Source of the DNA: Caryophanales bacterium
Lineage (GTDB): Bacteria > Bacillota_I > Bacilli_A > RF39 > UBA660
Reading direction: 5' to 3'
Assembly (NCBI GenBank): GCA_016291895.1
Contig: JAEEZO010000039.1
Span: 1 to 29,869 of the forward strand
Length of the DNA: 29,869 bases
The first letter of the stretch is position 1. The number at the start of each line of letters is the position of its first letter. Of this stretch, positions 24,827 to 29,869 are shown in pieces. The position numbers and the translations under genes were made by a program. A model generated the notes under the pieces. That model saw nothing but the letters and a program-made list of their open reading frames with translations, searched no databases and had not been told where the DNA came from.

Positions 24827-25984
24827 ATGATAAGTGAGTTTTTTAGTAAAAGATATAATGATTTTAAAAGAATGGATAAAGTATTATTAATATGTTCTAT
24901 GATTCTTTTTGCATTAGGTCTTGTAATGGTTTTTTCTGCAAGTAATGTTTCTAGTTCTTTTAAACTTAATGATCAAACATATTTCTTTAGACATCAATTA
25001 ATGTTTTTAAGTGCAGGTTTACTTATATCAATTTTTGTTATTTTCATTAATACAAAGATTTATGGACCAGTGAGTTGTTTTGGTATGGTTGCCTTAATCG
25101 TTTTTCTTGTGTTAGTACTATTTGTTAGCCCTGAGATAAATCAAGCTCATAGCTGGTTACCTATAACGAAAAATTTTCGATTTCAACCAAGTGAATTTGT
25201 AAAAGTAGCATCGATTGTATGGATGTCGTATATATGTTGTAGTATCCCTAATCTTAAATTATGGGTAAGATATGTATTACTATTTGTTTTTGTAGGAGCG
25301 ATTGTTACCTTAATTGCTATTCAACCAGATTTAGGTACAGCTGGTATTTACTTTGGAATAATTTTCTTTATGTTTTTATCATTAATTAAGACACCAAAAA
25401 CTAGAAAGTATTTATTAATTGGTAGTGGGGTAGTAGCTGTTCTTGCAATAGGGTTCTTATTTACAAGTACAGGAAAAGGTTTAGTTGATCGTCTTGTATC
25501 ACGACTTGATTTTACGAATCCTTGTAGTGAAGAAAAGTTTTATACAACAGGAACCCAATTATGTAATGGATATATTGCCTTTAATAATGGTGGGGCTTTA
25601 GGTGTAGGACTTGGTAATAGTACTCAAAAGTATTTATACTTACCTGAAGCTTATACGGACTTTATTTTTGCAATTGTTGTTGAGGAATTAGGATTTATTC
25701 CATCAGTGTTTATATTAGGTTTAATGTTTGTATGTGTATGGCGAATATATATTATTGGTAAAAGAGCTAATAGTGCCTATAAACGATTAATGTGTTATGG
25801 TGTATTTTTATATTTATTAATCCATATTCTAATTAATCTATTAGGCGTTACAGGTCTTATGCCATTAACGGGAGTACCACTTCCATTCTTGTCTTATGGA
25901 GGTAGTTTCCTAATATGTTTAATTGTTTCTCTTGCTTTTGTTCAAAGAGTTAATATTGAAACAATGTATGAAAAAAATAAGTGA
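24827..25984 (+). CDS. ftsW: SEDS-family peptidoglycan glycosyltransferase (FtsW-like)
   Basis: A 385-residue polytopic protein with about ten membrane segments that polymerises lipid II into glycan strands. Family marks include FALGLVMVFSAS near the start, IQPDLGTAGI in the middle, the extracellular loop PEAYTDFIFAIVVEELG with the catalytic-type Asp278, and LPFLSYGGS near the end. An extra feature is a Cys pair in the loop before it (NPCSEEKF, then QLCNGY), possibly a disulfide. FtsW and RodA are hard to separate by eye; the nearby mraY favours FtsW. The ribosome binding site is GAGGGG. Its TGA stop lies directly against the stop codon of the convergent HAD gene. Confidence 0.85.
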   Translation: MISEFFSKRYNDFKRMDKVLLICSMILFALGLVMVFSASNVSSSFKLNDQTYFFRHQLMFLSAGLLISIFVIFINTKIYGPVSCFGMVALIVFLVLVLFVSPEINQAHSWLPITKNFRFQPSEFVKVASIVWMSYICCSIPNLKLWVRYVLLFVFVGAIVTLIAIQPDLGTAGIYFGIIFFMFLSLIKTPKTRKYLLIGSGVVAVLAIGFLFTSTGKGLVDRLVSRLDFTNPCSEEKFYTTGTQLCNGYIAFNNGGALGVGLGNSTQKYLYLPEAYTDFIFAIVVEELGFIPSVFILGLMFVCVWRIYIIGKRANSAYKRLMCYGVFLYLLIHILINLLGVTGLMPLTGVPLPFLSYGGSFLICLIVSLAFVQRVNIETMYEKNK

Positions 25985-26009
25985 TTATATGATATTTATA
26001 TAATCACTT
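25979..26009. terminator. Bidirectional terminator shared by ftsW and the convergent HAD gene
   Basis: An 11-bp perfect inverted repeat, AAGTGATTATA (25979-25989) with TATAATCACTT (25999-26009), has a 9-base loop. It has T-rich sequence after it on the plus strand (ATTTTATT) and a T run after it on the minus strand (the A run just before 25979). Both stop codons, TGA 25982-25984 and TAA 25987-25985, lie in the left arm. Confidence 0.8.
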
Positions 26010-26698
26010 ATTTTATTATAAACATTTTTACTTATAGCTTTGATGTTATCGGTTGCATTAGAAACACATGATCCATGATAGTCTTTAATCATCTCATAAT
26101 CGTTATCAGCATCTCCAATAACATGAATATCTTTCATTTTTATTTTTAGTTTTTTCTTTAAATAATCAATACTTTTTGATTTGGAAACACCTTTTTTCTT
26201 AATACATAGATAATATATAGGATCATGTAGATAAGATAGAAAACTATAATTAGGATATTTTTCTTTTAAATATTGATATTTTTTATCTAACTCTTTTGTA
26301 TAGTTATCTTTATGAACAACTAAATTAAAACTAGATATGGATTTTGTTAAATCAATATAATTTTCATAACCATGAGTGTATGATACTTGTATTTTTTCTA
26401 AGATTGTATCTTTAACTAAATAGTTCATTAATAAATCAATAATTTCGTTATTCATTTTATACTCTTTAACTAAATTATAATTATTATCATATATTAGAGA
26501 ACCATCAGCACAAGATAAGTAATCAAAAGGTATATTATGCTTTTCTACTTCTTCTTTAATAGATGGAAGACTTCTTCCTGTTGCAATAACAATCTTGGTA
26601 TCTCTTTCTTGTAATTTTTTTAAATCTTTATTAGTTTTTTTGATTTCAATATCATCAATATATAAGGTATTATCATAGTCTGTAACGAATAATTTCAT
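25985..26698 (-). CDS. HAD-superfamily phosphatase, Cof type
   Basis: A 237-residue cytoplasmic sugar-phosphate or nucleotide phosphatase. Motif I is DYDNT with Asp7 and Asp9 (nucleophile and general acid). Motif II is ATGRS with Thr40. A Cof-type alpha/beta cap lies between about 80 and 165. Motif III Lys falls in KGVSKSKSIDYL, and motif IV is GDADNDYEM. All catalytic residues are present. Substrates of this class vary and cannot be read from sequence. The start is supported by GGAGTG on the minus strand. It is the only minus-strand protein gene in the window, divergent from a second HAD gene with which it shares overlapping promoter elements. Confidence 0.9.
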   Translation of the reverse strand: MKLFVTDYDNTLYIDDIEIKKTNKDLKKLQERDTKIVIATGRSLPSIKEEVEKHNIPFDYLSCADGSLIYDNNYNLVKEYKMNNEIIDLLMNYLVKDTILEKIQVSYTHGYENYIDLTKSISSFNLVVHKDNYTKELDKKYQYLKEKYPNYSFLSYLHDPIYYLCIKKKGVSKSKSIDYLKKKLKIKMKDIHVIGDADNDYEMIKDYHGSCVSNATDNIKAISKNVYNKISDYINII

Positions 26699-26720
26699 AT
26701 CTACACTCCACGGGGCTTTT

Positions 26721-26749
26721 ATTATATCAAAAAAAGTTTATCTTGACAA
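26721..26749 (-). promoter_or_regulatory. Promoter of the minus-strand HAD gene
   Basis: On the minus strand, TTGTCA (26749-26744) and TATAAT (26726-26721) are 17 bases apart, 22 bases before the ATG. The -35 box shares five bases with that of the divergent promoter. Confidence 0.8.
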
Positions 26750-26771
26750 TATATTTTTTTTATGGTATTAT
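26743..26771 (+). promoter_or_regulatory. Promoter of the plus-strand HAD-like gene
   Basis: A perfect TTGACA (26743-26748) and TATTAT (26766-26771) are 17 bases apart, 27 bases before the ATG. It overlaps the divergent promoter at the -35 box. Confidence 0.85.
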
Positions 26772-26798
26772 AGAAAACGTTAGTTTATAGGAGGATGT

Positions 26799-27761
26799 AT
26801 GAACGAATTAGGGAATTTAAGGGGATTCAATCTATTCATCGACCTTGATGATGTATTAATATCATCTCACAACGAAATGAATGATGACTTAAAGAGTAGA
26901 TATCCTAAACTAGATTGGGCAATCGGAGCTGATTTATTAACAATTGTTAATGAAAATTCAAAAGCCTTAAAAGAAATGCCAGATGAAAGAGCAAAAAGAG
27001 CATATGATGCTTATATAGAATTACGTGCTGATGTTCAAAGAGATGGAATGCGTTATGATGAAATGGAAAGACGTTTCGAAATGATGCATCAATATCAATT
27101 TGATTGTACACATACAACAGAAGAAAATGATGTTTTCCATTATATTATTCAAAGGCTTGAAAAGAGTTTTATTGAAAGAGAAAGATTCTTAGATCTTCGT
27201 GATACAAGATTATATCTTGATAATAAAGAAGATGTTGATAAAGCTGCTGTTCATTATGAAAATTATTATACAAGAGAAAGATTAATGTCTTCAGAAAGAG
27301 ATCGTAAGATTCCAGAAGAAGTTGCTAAATTAGCAAAAGAACAAATCTTTACTCAACCATTAAAAGTATTATCTCATATGAATGGTAAAAATGAAGTAGC
27401 TGCTAAAACAGCCTTCTTAAAAGAAAATTATCCAGATACATTATTTACACCATTATTTTTCCATGAGAATAACAATTTTGATCCAGATTTTAGAAGACCT
27501 CGTTATTCAAAAGCTAAATATGTAATGAATGAATTAGGTATGGATATTACTTCATCAATTTTAATTGATGATAGTATTGAAAATATTACTAACTGGGTAA
27601 TGAATGGTGGTATTGGTATTATCTATGATGTTAAAAATAGATTTGTTGATACTGAAGATTATTATGTAATTCATGAATTTACACACGAAGCAATTATGGG
27701 TGTAATGAGAAGAATTTCTGAAGATAAAAAAGGTAAAAAATTAATTAAAACAAATAATTAA
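26799..27761 (+). CDS. HAD-like hydrolase with large helical insertion
   Basis: 320 residues with ribosome binding site AGGAGG. I recognise the HAD fold but not the subfamily. Motif I is LFIDLDDVLI with Asp15 and Asp17. Motif II is probably VLSHMN with Ser192. A Lys near 239 (YSKAKYVM) fits motif III, and ILIDDSIEN with Asp257/Asp258 is motif IV. The ~165 residues between motifs I and II form a highly charged helical cap, in the C1 cap position used by 5'-nucleotidases and related enzymes. The C-terminus is short and basic. Spacing of the motifs suggests an active phosphatase; the substrate is unknown. It is monocistronic, with a near-consensus promoter and a strong terminator. Confidence 0.8.
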   Translation: MNELGNLRGFNLFIDLDDVLISSHNEMNDDLKSRYPKLDWAIGADLLTIVNENSKALKEMPDERAKRAYDAYIELRADVQRDGMRYDEMERRFEMMHQYQFDCTHTTEENDVFHYIIQRLEKSFIERERFLDLRDTRLYLDNKEDVDKAAVHYENYYTRERLMSSERDRKIPEEVAKLAKEQIFTQPLKVLSHMNGKNEVAAKTAFLKENYPDTLFTPLFFHENNNFDPDFRRPRYSKAKYVMNELGMDITSSILIDDSIENITNWVMNGGIGIIYDVKNRFVDTEDYYVIHEFTHEAIMGVMRRISEDKKGKKLIKTNN

Positions 27762-27768
27762 AAATAAA

Positions 27769-27809
27769 AACTTGCTTTCTTGTAAAGATTTGTAAAGCAA
27801 GTTTTTTTT
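27769..27809 (+). terminator. Terminator after the HAD-like gene
   Basis: AACTTGCTTT (27769-27778) pairs with AAAGCAAGTT (27794-27803) around a 15-base loop, followed by a T run to 27809. The loop itself carries a second copy of CTTGTAAAG-like sequence. Confidence 0.85.
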
Positions 27810-27835
27810 ATGTAAATAAAGTGCTCTAATTATAG

Positions 27836-27841
27836 TATACT
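27836..27841 (+). promoter_or_regulatory. Possible -10 box of the mraY operon
   Basis: TATACT lies 20 bases before the ATG, and the spacing suits a short leader with AGGAGGAG. No good -35 is seen. Placement is supported mainly by the terminator just upstream. Confidence 0.35.
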
Positions 27842-27861
27842 TTTATTAGTAGGAGGAGTAT

Positions 27862-28836
27862 ATGTATTTACTTACTAAAGTTGTTTTAGCAGTAATGTTA
27901 GGTTTTATATCATCAGCTTTATTAGGCCTTGTTGTAATACCAGTTTTTAAGCATTTTCGTATCGGCCAAAAGATAAATATATATACTAGTCATGGAGAAA
28001 AAGAAGGTACTCCTACAATGGGTGGAATAATTTTTATTATGTCAACTCTTTTGGTAACAACCTTCTTATTATTAACTCATAAAATTGATTTTTCGAATGA
28101 GTTAAAAATTGTTATGTTTGTCTTTATTAGTTATGCAACAATTGGTTTTTTAGATGATTATTTAAGTCTGAAAAAAGGTAAGAATGAAGGATTAACGGTT
28201 ATCCAAAAGTTATTATTACAACTTGTTGTTGCGATCATTTTCTTCTATTTATATATGAATAATAATGGACAAACTACTTTGGAAATTGCAACTTTAGGTA
28301 TTCGAATAGAGATGAAATGGTTATATGGATTGTTTATTCTCTTAATTTTAGTTGGTAGTAGTAATGCTGTTAATTTAACCGATGGATTAGATGGACTTGC
28401 TGCTGGACTTTCTGGTATTGCGATGATTGCCTTCAGTTTGATAAGTTTAACTGTTGGTTATACAGATATGGGTATTTTTACCCTTATTCTAACAGGATCA
28501 TTAGTTGGCTTTTTAGTATATAATGGGTTCCCGGCAAAAATCTTTATGGGTGATACCGGTAGTCTTGCTTTAGGTGCTGTTATGGGAGCTATTGCAATTA
28601 TTACCCATCGTGAATTAACTTTATTTATTGTTGCTTTTGTATTTGTGCTTGAAACATTAAGTGTTATTTTACAAGTATTCTGGTATAAAACATTTAAAAA
28701 GAGAATATTCTTAATGACACCAATTCATCATCATTTTGAAAAACTTGGTTGGCATGAAATTGAAATAGTAAGATTCTTCTGGGTATTTGGATTTATTTTT
28801 GCTATGGCCGGAATTATCTTTGGTGTATGGATTTAG
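27862..28836 (+). CDS. mraY: Phospho-MurNAc-pentapeptide transferase MraY
   Basis: A 324-residue membrane enzyme that transfers phospho-MurNAc-pentapeptide from UDP to undecaprenyl phosphate, forming lipid I. About ten membrane helices are visible. Key motifs are Asp98/Asp99 in LDDYLSLKKGKNEGL, NLTDGLDGLAAG with Asp174 and Asp177, MGDTGSLALG with Asp231, and the His-rich loop PIHHHFE near 287-293. All catalytic residues are present and the length is normal. Its stop codon overlaps the terminator stem, and a Nudix gene follows. The presence of MraY shows that the organism makes a peptidoglycan precursor. Confidence 0.97.
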   Translation: MYLLTKVVLAVMLGFISSALLGLVVIPVFKHFRIGQKINIYTSHGEKEGTPTMGGIIFIMSTLLVTTFLLLTHKIDFSNELKIVMFVFISYATIGFLDDYLSLKKGKNEGLTVIQKLLLQLVVAIIFFYLYMNNNGQTTLEIATLGIRIEMKWLYGLFILLILVGSSNAVNLTDGLDGLAAGLSGIAMIAFSLISLTVGYTDMGIFTLILTGSLVGFLVYNGFPAKIFMGDTGSLALGAVMGAIAIITHRELTLFIVAFVFVLETLSVILQVFWYKTFKKRIFLMTPIHHHFEKLGWHEIEIVRFFWVFGFIFAMAGIIFGVWI

Positions 28837-28858
28837 AGTAATTTATTACTCTTTTTTT
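28835..28858 (+). terminator. Terminator overlapping the mraY stop codon
   Basis: AGAGTAA (28835-28841) pairs with TTACTCT (28846-28852) around TTTA, followed by a T run to 28858. The mraY stop TAG is 28834-28836. The Nudix gene starts 13 bases later, so some read-through probably supplies it. Confidence 0.75.
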
Positions 28859-28870
28859 ATAGGAGGAATT

Positions 28871-29296
28871 ATGATTATTAAAGAAAGATTAGGAGCTTAT
28901 GCTGTAATTATTAAAGATAATAAAATAGCATTAGTTATGAAAAAGAATGGTGGTTATAAAGGTAAATATGATTTACCAGGTGGTGGTAATAAACATCATG
29001 AATCATTAATAGAAACTTTAAAAAGAGAAGTTAATGAAGAAATAGGTGCTAATGTTATTAGTTATGAATTATTAAACGTTTATACTTATAATATTAAATG
29101 GACAATGGATGATGGTAATGTTGAAGACTTACATCATGTTGGCGTTATTTATAAAACTGTTATTGATAAAGAAGAAATAGTTAGTGATCTTATCCATGAT
29201 ACATTATTTGCAAAATGGATTAATCTTGATGATATAAATGAATATATGGTAACACCATTTGCTTGGTATTCTTTAAAGGAATTAGATTTAAAATAG
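28871..29296 (+). CDS. Nudix hydrolase
   Basis: 141 residues from ATG 28871 after AGGAGG (28861-28866); an upstream in-frame ATG inside mraY is rejected. The Nudix box is complete: Gly38, five residues, Glu44, seven residues, then REVNEEIGA with Arg52, Glu53, Glu56, Glu57 and Gly59. The fold begins with a strand carrying AYAVIIKDNKIALV. The likely reaction is hydrolysis of a nucleoside diphosphate linked to another moiety. The small size and lack of extra domains do not reveal the substrate; a house-cleaning or 8-oxo-dGTPase type role is one possibility. Confidence 0.92.
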   Translation: MIIKERLGAYAVIIKDNKIALVMKKNGGYKGKYDLPGGGNKHHESLIETLKREVNEEIGANVISYELLNVYTYNIKWTMDDGNVEDLHHVGVIYKTVIDKEEIVSDLIHDTLFAKWINLDDINEYMVTPFAWYSLKELDLK

Positions 29297-29332
29297 TTTA
29301 CGTTAATAATTTAATTTATTTGAATAATATTA

Positions 29333-29338
29333 TATAAT
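29333..29338 (+). promoter_or_regulatory. Possible -10 box of the acyltransferase-like gene
   Basis: A perfect TATAAT lies 16 bases before the chosen start at 29355. No good -35 is seen. If used, the transcript would begin close to the binding site GGAG (29345-29348). Confidence 0.4.
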
Positions 29339-29354
29339 GAATTTGGAGATGGTT

Positions 29355-29855
29355 ATGGATTATAATCGTATTCAAAGATTATTCATTAAACTATTTAAAC
29401 CAGTAATTAGTTTAAGTGAAGAACCAGATAAAAATAAGAGATATATTCTTGTTGGAAATCATATTGGTAAATATGATCCTGTTTTAATATCGCTTATTAA
29501 TGGTAATATAAAATTTCTTTTACAAGAAGATAGTTTTTTCTATCGTGATTTAAATAAGACGATAATTGATTTATCAAATAACAATATTGAAAATTTAAGA
29601 AAAGCTTTTGTTGAAACTGTTGATAGTAATATATCTTGTGTTTTTCCTCTTAATAAAGACAATGAAATAGAGAAGAATAATTATTATGAATTATTACTCC
29701 GTAGTCAAAAATATATTATTCCTTTTGCTATAAAAGGATCATATAAAATAGATGATGATCTTATTCTTAAACTAGGTCAAAGTTTTTTAGCTAGTGATTA
29801 TAATGTTGATTTACAACAAAAAATAAATTCTGAAGTAAAAAAATTAATTAGATAG
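29355..29855 (+). CDS. Short PlsC-like acyltransferase
   Basis: 166 residues from ATG 29355, chosen because GGAG at 29345-29348 is well spaced; ATG 29337 overlaps the TATAAT box. The acyltransferase block I motif NHxxxxD is present as NHIGKYD with His36 and Asp41, preceded by the strand YILVG. Block III, normally FPEGTR, is degenerate here (VFPLNKDNEIE). The Glu-Gly-Thr-Arg that binds glycerol phosphate is missing. The C-terminal part has the IIPFAIKGSYK strand seen in lysophosphatidate acyltransferases. It is shorter than usual (200-250) and lacks an N-terminal membrane helix. It is either a divergent lipid acyltransferase or a non-canonical relative with another acceptor. The next gene's start follows closely. 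Confidence 0.7.
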   Translation: MDYNRIQRLFIKLFKPVISLSEEPDKNKRYILVGNHIGKYDPVLISLINGNIKFLLQEDSFFYRDLNKTIIDLSNNNIENLRKAFVETVDSNISCVFPLNKDNEIEKNNYYELLLRSQKYIIPFAIKGSYKIDDDLILKLGQSFLASDYNVDLQQKINSEVKKLIR

Positions 29856-29865
29856 TGGGGCAATT

Positions 29866-29869
29866 ATGG
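29866..29869 (+). CDS. Start of a following gene, cut by the window edge
   Basis: An ATG at 29866-29868 is preceded at 5-base distance by GTGGGG (29855-29860), a good ribosome binding site. It would begin 10 bases after the acyltransferase-like stop, so it is probably in the same operon. The product cannot be seen. Confidence 0.4.

Noticed and set aside
1..29869. Mycoplasma-type genetic code (TGA as Trp)
   Set aside because: Genes end at TGA, tryptophan is TGG in conserved positions, and no recognised gene is interrupted by TGA.

Overview
The window is AT-rich (about 30% GC by eye), densely packed, and almost entirely on the + strand. It uses TGA as a stop codon (for example at 19255-19257 and 25982-25984) and TGG for Trp, so it is not a code-4 mycoplasma. 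Lon, CdsA, RseP, a SEDS glycan polymerase and MraY point to a low-GC Gram-positive with peptidoglycan. My best guess is an uncultured, gut-type Bacilli lineage related to the Mollicutes or Erysipelotrichales; this placement is inference.

Region 1 (1-7706) holds four uncharacterised proteins. The first is built from two copies of a ~120-residue repeat. The second is a 1379-residue protein ending in a polymerase-beta-type nucleotidyltransferase domain of the CCA-enzyme/OAS class. The third has 631 residues. The fourth is small and ends at a textbook -1 slippery heptamer, with 43 more codons open in the -1 frame.

Region 2 (7737-10423) has a minus-strand tRNA-Cys/tRNA-Gly operon with a clear promoter and terminator, then lon with its own promoter and terminator.

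Region 3 (10457-23364) is the most interesting. It holds parts of a type IV secretion apparatus: a pilin-like exported protein, a polytopic VirB6/TrbL-like protein with a 475-residue cytoplasmic tail, a VirB3-like protein, a VirB4 ATPase split into two overlapping genes, and a VirD4 coupling ATPase with a Gly/Met/Pro-rich tail. An 809-residue membrane/coiled-coil protein of unknown function lies among them. The lipid gene cdsA and the site-2 protease rseP are in the pilin operon. No relaxase, integrase, cell-wall hydrolase or att-like repeat is visible, so this looks like a resident secretion machine in core chromosome rather than an intact mobile element.

Region 4 (23375-29869) is envelope biology plus small enzymes. 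It has a surface protein with cadherin-like beta-sandwich repeats, co-transcribed with a SEDS protein (FtsW-like), and two divergent HAD phosphatase genes whose promoters overlap at the -35 box. MraY, a Nudix hydrolase and a short PlsC-like acyltransferase follow. Most transcription units end in clear hairpin-plus-T terminators, several of which contain the stop codon of the gene they terminate. No gap without a gene exceeds 300 bases, and no CRISPR array, rRNA or insertion sequence was seen.
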